Assembly: GCA_937900605.1 (NCBI GenBank)
Contig: CALCDK010000003.1
Coordinates: 1-16,435 of the forward strand
Reading direction: 5' to 3'
DNA from: an uncultured Olsenella sp.
GTDB lineage: Bacteria > Actinomycetota > Coriobacteriia > Coriobacteriales > Atopobiaceae
Length of the DNA stretch: 16,435 bases
Program-made: the position numbers and the translations under genes
The notes under the pieces: generated by a model
What the model was told of the DNA's origin: nothing
Seen by the model: the letters and a program-made list of their open reading frames with translations, nothing else
Databases searched by the model: none
Shown here: piece after piece, positions 5,743 through 12,497 of the stretch
Layout: every line of letters starts with the position of its first letter
How positions within the stretch are numbered: position 1 is the stretch's first letter

Positions 5743-8700
5743 CTACTTCACCTCACCCTTCTTGGACTTGTCGGAGCGGACGTAGAGGGCGGCGCAGCCG
5801 AGGGTGAGCAGGCCGGAGACGGCGATCGCGGCGATGTAGGCGCCACGCCACCAGGTCATCTGCTGCTCGACGTGCGACGTCGAGTTGTAGCGGTTCATGA
5901 GGTTCGACTGGGCCATGGCGTACAGCATGTTGTGCGCGGACTCCTTGGCAGCGGCCTGGACGGTCGCGTCGCCGACGACGGAGTCGGGGCCGATGGTGCT
6001 GCCGTCGACCTGCTGGGAGAACGTGGGGCAGGTCTCGAGGGTCGTGGAGCCGTAGAAGCCGGACATGCCACGGGTGTCGAAGCAGGTGACGCCGGAGGTC
6101 AGGACCGCGGTCCAGAGGTCGGTGTCATCGTAGATGTCGGTGACCGCGTAGCCCTGGAAGCCCCACTCGTCCTTGAGGATGTTGGTCATGAGGCCGCGGG
6201 AGACGGTGCACTCGACGGAACCGATCTTGGAGAAGGAGGTCATGAGGCCGCGCATGCCGGCGTCAGTGTCCTCGGTGTCGTACTTGGTGGCCTCGAAGGC
6301 GATCTGCCAGGCGCGCAGCTCGGCCTCGCGGGCGCGCTGCTCCGTCATGTACGGGGCGATACCGGCGCGGTTGGTCTCCTGGTCGTTGAAGGCAAAGTGC
6401 TTCGGGGAGGCGATCAGGCCGTAGTTGAGGGCGCCGATGGCGAACTCCATGGCGGCGTTGCCGCAGAGCACTGGGTCCTCGGAGTAGTACTCGCCGTTAC
6501 GGCCGTTGTAGGCGTGACGGTGCGTGTTGAGGCCGGGGCCCCAGAGCATGGCGATGCCGGTGAACAGGGACTCCTCGCCGATGAAGGAGCCGAGCTCGTA
6601 GTAGAGGTCGTTGTTGAAGCAGGCGGCGGTGAGGACGGCGTTGCCGAAGACGGTCGGGTTCCAGGCAGCGTTGACGTCGTCAGCGGGGATGGCCCAGGGC
6701 GCGCCCGGGTCCTTGGTGGCGTTGAGCGCGACCACGACGCCGTTGCCGGCGTTCTCGGTCATGTAGTGCTCGACGGAACCGAGGGAGGCGATGCCGGGGA
6801 TGGAGGGACCGCCGAAGGTGTCGAGGTACAGGGCCTCCTCGAGGCTCATCTTGTCAGTGGCCTCGTTGTACAGGGGGTCGTCGAAGTCCCTGCCGGCGAG
6901 GTCCCAGATCATGACGTCGGACTTCTGGTCCCACTTGACGGCAGAGGTGTCGTCGTCCGTCTTGGTCTGGTAGTACTTGCCGTTGAGGTCGTTGAGCAGC
7001 TGCTCGTTGGTGACGGTGAGGCCCGTGTAGGTCTTGGGCCAGGTGCCGGCCCAGTCGGCGCGGGACAGGTAGGTCACCTCGCCGGGCTGGAAGTGGTTCC
7101 AGTCGGCGTAGTCGAGCTGGTTGGAGACCTTGGCGCCGGTCTTGGTGATGGAGAAGGCGTCCCTGGGGAGCACGTCCTCGGTCACCTCGAGGCTCCAGGC
7201 GCGGGAGGCGTCGGCCTTGCCGGTCAGGCGGGAGGCGCTGACGCCCTGGGCGGCCATGACGGCGTTCACGGCGTCGTGGGAGCCGTCACCGATGGAGAAC
7301 CAGTAGGTGCCGGGGTCCATGACGTAGGTGCCGAAGGTGCCATCGCCGTTGTCATAGGAGGCGTCGTAGCTGGCGATGTACTCGAGGTCGACCTTGACGG
7401 GAACGACCTGGGACTCGCCGGGCTCGAGGAGCTTGGACTTCTCGAAGTTGAGGAGCTGGATCGCGGACTTCTCCACGCCGCCCTCGACGTACGGGGCCTG
7501 GCCGTAGATCTGGACCGGGGTCTTGCCCGCGACGTCGCCGGTGTTGGTCACCTTGACGTTGAAGGTGACGAAGGCGTTGGTGCAGCCGGTCTCGGCGTCC
7601 TTCTCGATGCTGACGACGGGCTCGCCCTCGAACTGCTTGGAGAAGGTGGTGTAGGACAGGCCGTGGCCGAACGGGTAGACGACCTCGTCGGCGTAGTTCC
7701 AGCCGCCGTTGGACGCGTAGGCGCCGACGGTGGAGGTGGCGTTGCCCTTGCCCATGACCGCGTCATAGTAGCGGGTCTCGTAGTAGCGGTAGCCGCTGTA
7801 GATGCCCTCGGCCTCCACGACGTAGTTCTTGGAGTCCTCGCGGGTGATCTGGTCGGCGTTGGCGTACTCGAAGTCGCCCATGTTCTGCATGGCGGGGGCG
7901 GACATGTTCTTGGTGGCGTAGGTGTCCACCAGCGCGCCGGAGGGGTTCACCTTGCCGGAGAGCACGTCGGCGACGCCGAGCATGCCGTAGGCGCCCGGGA
8001 AGCCGATCCACAGGATGGCGTCGACCTCGGGGTCGTCGGCCAGCTCCTTGATCTCGACCGGGTTGGAGGTGTTGAGGATCACGACGACGTTGTCGGAGGC
8101 CTCCTTGGCCAGCTTGATGGCGTCGCGCTCGTTGTTGGTGAGCTGCAGGGGCTCCTCAGCGCCCAGGCCCTCGACCACGCCGCCTGGCTGGTAGTCGATG
8201 GACTCGGCGAACGGGCGGGAGACGACGACGATCGCGGCGTCACCGTACTCGGCGAACGAGGACTTGAAGTCCGGGTTGGTCTGCGCGATCTCGTCGAGGG
8301 ACGGCTCCATCGGGTCGTACTTGGGGGAGGTCATCTCGGAGTGACCGTGCTTGTACTTGCCGTTGAGCTGCGCGTAGATGTCGGACATGACAGGGTTGAC
8401 CTGCATGCCGGCACCGTCGAACTCGAACTCCTCGCCGGTCCACTCGGAGATCGTGGGGGTGAGGGCCATCTCGCCGGTCTTCTTGTCGATCTTGGCGTTG
8501 TTGACGATGGTGTGGGCAAAGTCGGTCTTGTTCTGCGACAGGGCCTGCTCAAGCGTGATGCAGGGGCCGTAGAGGCGAAGGCCGAAGCTGGAGCCCAGCA
8601 TGGGGATCTCGGAGCGGATGCCCAGCAGGGTGACGTTGGAGCCCTGGGCAATCGGCAGGCCCTGGCCCTCGACGTCGCTGTTCTTGATCAGGACGGCGCC

Positions 8701-9000
8701 CTCGGAGGCCTGGCGACGGTTGAGGTCCATGGCCTTCTCGATGAGGGCGTGGGAGTTGCCGGTGCCGTCCTCGTTCAGGACCTCCTTGGAGGGCGTGAAG
8801 CGGGAGTACAGCGGCTCGTCCTCGGTGCTCTTGGAAACGAGCTTCTCGCTGGTGGTGCCCAGCTGGGTGTCGATGGTGGCCTTGTAGCCCTCGAGGATGC
8901 CCCCGACGCCGATCGACACGGCGAGAACGAGAGAGCAGGCGGCAGACAGGCCACTCCAGATGGCCTTCTTGCCCGAGCTCTCCCTTGAATCCTTGCTCAT
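5743..9000 (-). CDS. GH3 glycosidase A, reversed domain order, predicted anchored at both ends
   Basis: This 1085-residue enzyme probably hydrolyses terminal beta-glucosides or beta-xylosides outside the membrane. Domains run in the reverse of the usual GH3 order. First comes an N-terminal membrane helix (about 14-36), then the alpha/beta sandwich (ASEGAVLIKN near 98-107; candidate acid/base Glu266 in FAESIDY) and YPFGHGLSYTTF (442-453). A fibronectin-III-like domain follows (about 455-572). The TIM-barrel domain (about 700-1010) carries a GPGLNTHRHAYNGRN block, SPKHFAFNDQETNR (865-878) and candidate nucleophile Asp955 in GYAVTDIY. A second membrane helix (about 1053-1074) is followed by a Lys-rich tail. 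Permuted GH3 enzymes are known (for example from Ruminococcus and Butyrivibrio). The start has AAGGAGGT 5 bases upstream. It overlaps nothing but nearly touches the downstream membrane-protein gene. Substrate is not predictable from sequence alone. Confidence 0.93.
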   Translation of the reverse strand: MSKDSRESSGKKAIWSGLSAACSLVLAVSIGVGGILEGYKATIDTQLGTTSEKLVSKSTEDEPLYSRFTPSKEVLNEDGTGNSHALIEKAMDLNRRQASEGAVLIKNSDVEGQGLPIAQGSNVTLLGIRSEIPMLGSSFGLRLYGPCITLEQALSQNKTDFAHTIVNNAKIDKKTGEMALTPTISEWTGEEFEFDGAGMQVNPVMSDIYAQLNGKYKHGHSEMTSPKYDPMEPSLDEIAQTNPDFKSSFAEYGDAAIVVVSRPFAESIDYQPGGVVEGLGAEEPLQLTNNERDAIKLAKEASDNVVVILNTSNPVEIKELADDPEVDAILWIGFPGAYGMLGVADVLSGKVNPSGALVDTYATKNMSAPAMQNMGDFEYANADQITREDSKNYVVEAEGIYSGYRYYETRYYDAVMGKGNATSTVGAYASNGGWNYADEVVYPFGHGLSYTTFSKQFEGEPVVSIEKDAETGCTNAFVTFNVKVTNTGDVAGKTPVQIYGQAPYVEGGVEKSAIQLLNFEKSKLLEPGESQVVPVKVDLEYIASYDASYDNGDGTFGTYVMDPGTYWFSIGDGSHDAVNAVMAAQGVSASRLTGKADASRAWSLEVTEDVLPRDAFSITKTGAKVSNQLDYADWNHFQPGEVTYLSRADWAGTWPKTYTGLTVTNEQLLNDLNGKYYQTKTDDDTSAVKWDQKSDVMIWDLAGRDFDDPLYNEATDKMSLEEALYLDTFGGPSIPGIASLGSVEHYMTENAGNGVVVALNATKDPGAPWAIPADDVNAAWNPTVFGNAVLTAACFNNDLYYELGSFIGEESLFTGIAMLWGPGLNTHRHAYNGRNGEYYSEDPVLCGNAAMEFAIGALNYGLIASPKHFAFNDQETNRAGIAPYMTEQRAREAELRAWQIAFEATKYDTEDTDAGMRGLMTSFSKIGSVECTVSRGLMTNILKDEWGFQGYAVTDIYDDTDLWTAVLTSGVTCFDTRGMSGFYGSTTLETCPTFSQQVDGSTIGPDSVVGDATVQAAAKESAHNMLYAMAQSNLMNRYNSTSHVEQQMTWWRGAYIAAIAVSGLLTLGCAALYVRSDKSKKGEVK
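7042..7074. repeat. Near-identical DNA segment shared by the two GH3 genes (partner 13689-13721)
   Basis: The 33 bases at 7042-7074 and 13689-13721 differ at one position and encode the shared YLSR(A/S)DWAGT motif. A second shared segment, 29 bases identical, lies at 7408-7436 and 14052-14080 and encodes LLEPGESQ. They mark the two GH3 genes as paralogues and are potential recombination sites flanking the reductase and transporter genes. Confidence 0.7.
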
Positions 9001-9235
9001 TGTTTACCTCCTTCAAGTAAATGAGCACTTGCAGGCGGGCCCGCATCCCCACGAGCCCAAACAGACACCCGTCCCCCGACCGAGGACAGGCGCTTAGCGA
9101 AGAGGGGCCACGTCCCGCGCGCGGCGGGGGGCCATCAGAATGAGTTGGGGAAGTCGCGGCGCGACGGCGCCACGCGAATAGACCGGGCAGGCAATGCGGT
9201 GGATTAGCACTCGAACTCCTTGCCGTCGTGCGGTC

Positions 9236-9251
9236 ATCTGATATATCAGAT
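9236..9251. promoter_or_regulatory. Operator-like perfect 16-bp palindrome, site 1
   Basis: ATCTGATATATCAGAT is its own reverse complement. On the minus strand it begins 12 bases after the candidate -10 (TAGAAT, 9264-9269), about +6 from a likely transcription start, which is a classic repressor position for GH3 enzyme A. A near-copy lies at 9473-9488. Confidence 0.6.
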
Positions 9252-9263
9252 TACCAAAAGCTG

Positions 9264-9269
9264 ATTCTA
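9264..9269 (-). promoter_or_regulatory. Candidate -10 element (TAGAAT) for GH3 enzyme A
   Basis: This minus-strand TAGAAT hexamer lies in the AT-rich island directly upstream of palindrome site 1. It also lies inside a short inverted repeat (AGCTGA at 9259-9264, TCAGCT at 9272-9277). No convincing -35 is visible. The same hexamer precedes the peptidoglycan hydrolase gene. Confidence 0.4.
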
Positions 9270-9472
9270 TTTCAGCTGAAAAATGGTCTTTCGGTGAGCG
9301 GTCGATTTTGGCGGGTGAACGTACATACCGTTATCTACCTGCGATTTTATTGGCTGGAATCTGTCTTCTCGTTGCACGAGCCTTCTGTCATGAAGCTGCG
9401 CACACCCGTGGATTACGCCTGGCAGCGGCGTGAATGAACCAATGAAGGCCAGTTAGACGCCCCTGTTCCCAC

Positions 9473-9488
9473 ATCTGGTACATCAGAG
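9473..9488. promoter_or_regulatory. Operator-like site 2, near-copy of the 9236-9251 palindrome
   Basis: ATCTGGTACATCAGAG matches site 1 at 13 of 16 positions, with the half-site pattern TCTGRTR kept in both arms. The centres of the two sites are 237 bp apart, compatible with two-operator looping or with separate control. Confidence 0.5.
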
Positions 9489-9565
9489 GTGCCCTTCGGC
9501 TTGCATTGGAGCGGCCTGTTGATAGTGCCGGCAAGGACATGGCGGGCGGCACCCGAGCATGCGAA

Positions 9566-9595
9566 AAGGGCGCCCGGATCGCTCCGGACGCCCTT
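9566..9595 (-). terminator. Intrinsic terminator of the GH2-GH3-reductase-transporter cluster
   Basis: On the minus strand a 13-bp stem (one G-U pair) with a GCGA loop of the GNRA type is followed by UUUU, then CGCAUG. It begins 41 bases after the transporter stop codon. This is the best intrinsic terminator in the window. Confidence 0.85.
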
Positions 9596-9636
9596 CCGAG
9601 GGGGTATGGATGGTTGAGTCTCCCCTACCGTGAAAC

Positions 9637-11229
9637 CTAGAGGTTCCTGTACTGCTCGGGAACCTGGTCCATGGTCTTGTACGTGGCAAGGGCCTGCTCG
9701 GTGGTCATGCCGTTGGCGATGGCGTCCTTGCGGCAGGCGTTGACGGCCTGGATCTCCTTCATGCGCTCGCCGGTGAGGCTGTACTTCCTCATGGCGATGA
9801 GCGTGAAGACCCACGCGATCATCGGGATGATGCAGAACAGGACGATGGTCAGCACGTTCATGCCCGGCATGTACGGGGTAGTGGTGTCGGGCAGCGTGGT
9901 CAGGCCGACGAAGGTGACGGCGATGCCGAGCACGGTGGCGGCCAGGGAGCTGACGAGCTTGTCGATGAACGAGAAGAGCGTGCCGATGACGCCCGGGGCG
10001 TAGTTGCCGGTGCGGTACATCTCGTAGTCGGAGACGTCGGCGACCATCGGGATGGCCATGTCGGCGGTGGAGTAGTACGCGCCGTAGCCGATGCCGTACA
10101 GGATGATGAACGCGATGGTGTACGCGTTGAGCGTCAGGTGGAAGCCGCCCTCGGTACTCCACAGCGCCATGGTGAACGCCGGGTCGTTGGGGTTCCACAT
10201 GGCGAGCAGGGCGGTGACGCCGACGTAGCAGGCGAGCGCGACGCAGGTGAAGGTGACGAGCGTCTTCTTCTGGCCGTGCTTCTGGCTCATCTTGAGGCCG
10301 CCGAGGAAGAACGGGGCGGATCCGATGTAGCCGATGATGTACATGGGCAGGTAGAACTGGTTGTAGTCACCCATCATGCAGCTGTAGAGCAGCGCGCCGA
10401 CGGCGGTCTGGGTGGCAAGCGCGAAGGCGAACTTGGTGCCGGAGGCGGCAACGGCGAGGCGCTGGAGCTCCTTGTTGGACTTCAGGATGGCGAGGTAGTC
10501 GCGGACCTTGAGGTTCGGCTGGCTCTCGCCGCCGCCGAGGCCCCAGAACTCCTTGCGGTCCTTGCCCGCGATGCCGATGACGGCAAGGGCGGTGAGGCCG
10601 GCGGAGAGCAGGATGACCAGCGGGATGAGGAAGTTGAAGAAGGCCTCGGTGCCGAAGCCGACCTGGCCGCCGACGATGGAGGCGACGGCCATGGTCACGC
10701 CCATGCCCGCGAGGGAGGCGACGGTGTTGAACAGCGTGAAGGTCGGGCGCTGCTTCGGGTCATTGGTCAGGCAGGTCTGGCCGGAGCGCGTGCAGGAGGT
10801 CTGGATGGAGTAGCCCACCATCAGCGCGAGGTACAGCACCGTGTACAGGACGTACTTGATGACGCCGGCGTCGGCGAAGGCCCTCAGCGCGTAGAACAGC
10901 AGGATCGAGGAGACCGCCATGACGACGTTGCCGAGGATGATGAACGGGCGGAACTTGCCGATCTTGGTCTCGGTGCGGTCGATGAGCATGCCCACGACCG
11001 GGTCGATGAACGCGTCGAGCGCACGGGTGACCGTGACCATGGTGGTGGCAAACGCCAGCACGAGGCCCAGGACGCCGTTGGCGTAGTAGGCGATGTAGTT
11101 CATCAGAAGCACGTAGTACACGTTGGTGGCGCCGTTGTTGAACGGGAACAGCACAAGCTGGTACCCCTTCGCCCGGTTCAGGGCGGTGGAAGCGGAGCTT
11201 GCCGCCGCCGTTGCGGGTTTGTCAGCCAT
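9637..11229 (-). CDS. GPH-family sugar:cation symporter (MFS superfamily)
   Basis: This 530-residue inner-membrane protein has about 12 hydrophobic segments and imports glycosides or sugars with a cation (Na+ or H+). The glycoside-pentoside-hexuronide signature is clear: RALDAFIDPVVG with Arg69, Asp72 and Asp76 aligns with the cation and sugar site of MelB (Asp55, Asp59), followed by LIDRTETKIGKFRP. A 20-residue Ala/Ser-rich N-terminus precedes the first helix and a roughly 50-residue polar C-terminal tail follows the last. The start has AAAGGAG about 5 bases upstream. It is the last gene of the cluster, 60 bases after the reductase gene with a hairpin in the gap, and its stop is followed by a strong terminator. 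Neighbouring GH2 and GH3 enzymes suggest the substrate is a beta-linked sugar or glycoside; the exact one is unknown. Confidence 0.92.
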   Translation of the reverse strand: MADKPATAAASSASTALNRAKGYQLVLFPFNNGATNVYYVLLMNYIAYYANGVLGLVLAFATTMVTVTRALDAFIDPVVGMLIDRTETKIGKFRPFIILGNVVMAVSSILLFYALRAFADAGVIKYVLYTVLYLALMVGYSIQTSCTRSGQTCLTNDPKQRPTFTLFNTVASLAGMGVTMAVASIVGGQVGFGTEAFFNFLIPLVILLSAGLTALAVIGIAGKDRKEFWGLGGGESQPNLKVRDYLAILKSNKELQRLAVAASGTKFAFALATQTAVGALLYSCMMGDYNQFYLPMYIIGYIGSAPFFLGGLKMSQKHGQKKTLVTFTCVALACYVGVTALLAMWNPNDPAFTMALWSTEGGFHLTLNAYTIAFIILYGIGYGAYYSTADMAIPMVADVSDYEMYRTGNYAPGVIGTLFSFIDKLVSSLAATVLGIAVTFVGLTTLPDTTTPYMPGMNVLTIVLFCIIPMIAWVFTLIAMRKYSLTGERMKEIQAVNACRKDAIANGMTTEQALATYKTMDQVPEQYRNL

Positions 11230-11257
11230 GTGGCTCCTTTCTCGCGTATGCGACAGA

Positions 11258-11282
11258 GCCCGCCGGGCCGATCCCGGCGGGC
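11258..11282 (-). terminator. 10-bp GC hairpin between the reductase and transporter genes
   Basis: The arms gcccgccggg and cccggcgggc are perfectly complementary around a 5-base loop, starting 7 bases after the reductase stop codon. No T-tract follows. It could be a partial terminator or an mRNA processing or stability element that sets different levels for the two genes. Confidence 0.5.
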
Positions 11283-11289
11283 GTGAAAG

Positions 11290-12420
11290 CTAGTTGTCCT
11301 GCTTCTTCGCGTCGAAGATGCAGTGGACGCCCTCGTGGGCCTGCATGCCGCCGAGGCACTTCCTGTTGCAGCGGACGCAGTAGTGAATCTTGTCCGCCTC
11401 GCCCGCGGCCACCTTGTTGGCCCAGGCGGAGTCCGCGATGAGCTGGCGACTCATGGCGGCGAGCTGGATGCGGCCTGAGCCGATCTGCTCGTCGACGAAG
11501 TCGGGGTGCTCGAGCGCGCCGACGCCGCAGATGGGCAGGTCGGTGTACTTGCGGACCTCGTCGCAGAAGGGCAGGAAGCAGCCCTCCTCCTTGAAGTACG
11601 GGTGGTTGCGCGGGGGGCACGTGTCGACAAGCGACGCGTGGTTGGCGAGGGTGACGTGGAAGCTGGTGACGCCGGCGCGCTCCAGCTCGGGGACGACGTA
11701 GGCGAGCTCGCCGAGCGTGAAGCCGGCGCTGCCGTACTTGGGGTCCTCGAGACGGACGGGCAGCTTGTAGTCGATGGGCGTGTCGGGCACCGCGGCGCGC
11801 ACGGCGCGGACGGCCTCGACACAGAAGCGGGCGCGGTTCTCGAGGCTGCCGCCGAACTCGTCGGTGCGGGAGTTGAACAGCGGGGAGGAGAAGCTGCCGC
11901 ACATGCGGTCGCCGTGGACCTGCATGACGTCGAAGCCGGCCTTCTTGGCCAGGACGGCGGAGGAGCCAAACTGGTCGATGATCTTGCGGACCTTCTTGAC
12001 GGGCATCTTGGTGATGTAGTCGCCGGTCAGGCCCGTGAGCAGCGGGCGCAGCTCCATCGGCGTGATCTTCTTGGAGAGCACGCCCGGGACGTACTTGAGC
12101 ATGCCCTTGATGTCGGAGTCGGACTGGTGCAGCTGGGCGCAGGCCACGGCGCCGGCGGAGTGGATGATCCCAGTGAGCTCCTGGTAGTACGCGAAGCCCT
12201 TCTTGGTGCGAAGGGACTGCGGCGGGAACTTGCCCACGGGGACGTCGCCGATGATGACCATGCCGGCACCGCCGTTGGCGATGGCGGAGATCTTGGCCAT
12301 GTACTCGTCGTGGTCCAGGCCCAGCGTGGTGGGGGCGAAGACGATGCGGTTCCTGAGGGTGACGCCGCCGAGGTCGAACGGCGACATGACGTTGGCGTAG
12401 GTCTTGGAGTCGTTCTCCAC
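11290..12420 (-). CDS. Single-domain OYE-like flavin reductase with a C-terminal 4Fe-4S motif
   Basis: This 376-residue soluble enzyme has a TIM-barrel FMN domain of the Old Yellow Enzyme / enoate reductase / 2,4-dienoyl-CoA reductase group, expected to reduce activated C=C bonds. Family landmarks are LRNRIVFAP (22-30), NSRTDEFGGSLENRARF (183-199) and an FMN-phosphate-like ICGVGAL (297-303). The C-terminus has C348-x2-C351-x3-C355-x11-C367, the 4Fe-4S spacing of dienoyl-CoA reductase and trimethylamine dehydrogenase, but the chain ends about 9 residues later. The FAD/NAD domains of the long members are therefore absent and electrons must come from a partner. The usual active-site HGY reads HGD (His169, Asp171), as in a subset of anaerobe homologues. 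GGAGG lies about 7 bases before the ATG. It sits between a GH3 enzyme and a sugar symporter, which is an odd place for a reductase. Confidence 0.88.
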   Translation of the reverse strand: MENDSKTYANVMSPFDLGGVTLRNRIVFAPTTLGLDHDEYMAKISAIANGGAGMVIIGDVPVGKFPPQSLRTKKGFAYYQELTGIIHSAGAVACAQLHQSDSDIKGMLKYVPGVLSKKITPMELRPLLTGLTGDYITKMPVKKVRKIIDQFGSSAVLAKKAGFDVMQVHGDRMCGSFSSPLFNSRTDEFGGSLENRARFCVEAVRAVRAAVPDTPIDYKLPVRLEDPKYGSAGFTLGELAYVVPELERAGVTSFHVTLANHASLVDTCPPRNHPYFKEEGCFLPFCDEVRKYTDLPICGVGALEHPDFVDEQIGSGRIQLAAMSRQLIADSAWANKVAAGEADKIHYCVRCNRKCLGGMQAHEGVHCIFDAKKQDN

Positions 12421-12444
12421 GAGCTACCTCCAATCGATGAGAAG

Positions 12445-12484
12445 GGAGGCAGCGGCCCGGGACGAGGCCCGGACCGCCACCTCC
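12445..12484 (-). terminator. 16-bp hairpin between GH3 enzyme B and the reductase gene
   Basis: On the minus strand the arms at 12469-12484 and 12445-12460 pair over 16 bp, including several G-U pairs, around an 8-base loop, followed by a pyrimidine-rich CUUCUCAUC. It starts 13 bases after the GH3 stop and ends about 15 bases before the reductase ribosome binding site. It may act as an attenuator or partial terminator within the cluster. Confidence 0.5.
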
Positions 12485-12497
12485 TCAGGGGTGCAGA

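Larger units (their letters stand above)
9001..9565. other. 565-base gene-free control region with an AT-rich island
   Basis: The stretch separates the transporter terminator from GH3 enzyme A. Bases 9241-9360 are only about 41% G+C by count, against roughly two thirds elsewhere. It holds a -10-like hexamer, two matching operator-like palindromes (separate entries) and a GC-rich segment (9001-9230) that would be a leader of about 250 bases for the GH3 gene. A short palindrome GTCGCG-G-CGCGAC sits at 9153-9165. I see no known riboswitch and no supported gene. Confidence 0.6.

Noticed and set aside
5734..8988. A 1084-codon open frame on the plus strand antisense to GH3 enzyme A
   Set aside because: It mirrors the GH3 gene almost end to end, has low-complexity Gly/Val/Leu/Asp composition and no domain. 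It results from GC-biased codon use on the opposite strand.
9001..9230. Riboswitch in the long leader of GH3 enzyme A
   Set aside because: Only small imperfect hairpins are visible and no known aptamer core motif. A leader of about 250 bases alone is not enough evidence.
9228..9437. A 69-codon plus-strand frame (GTG start) in the AT-rich island
   Set aside because: It has no ribosome binding site and overlaps the palindrome, and no recognisable motif is present. It is more likely chance openness in AT-richer DNA, though a decayed gene cannot be fully excluded.
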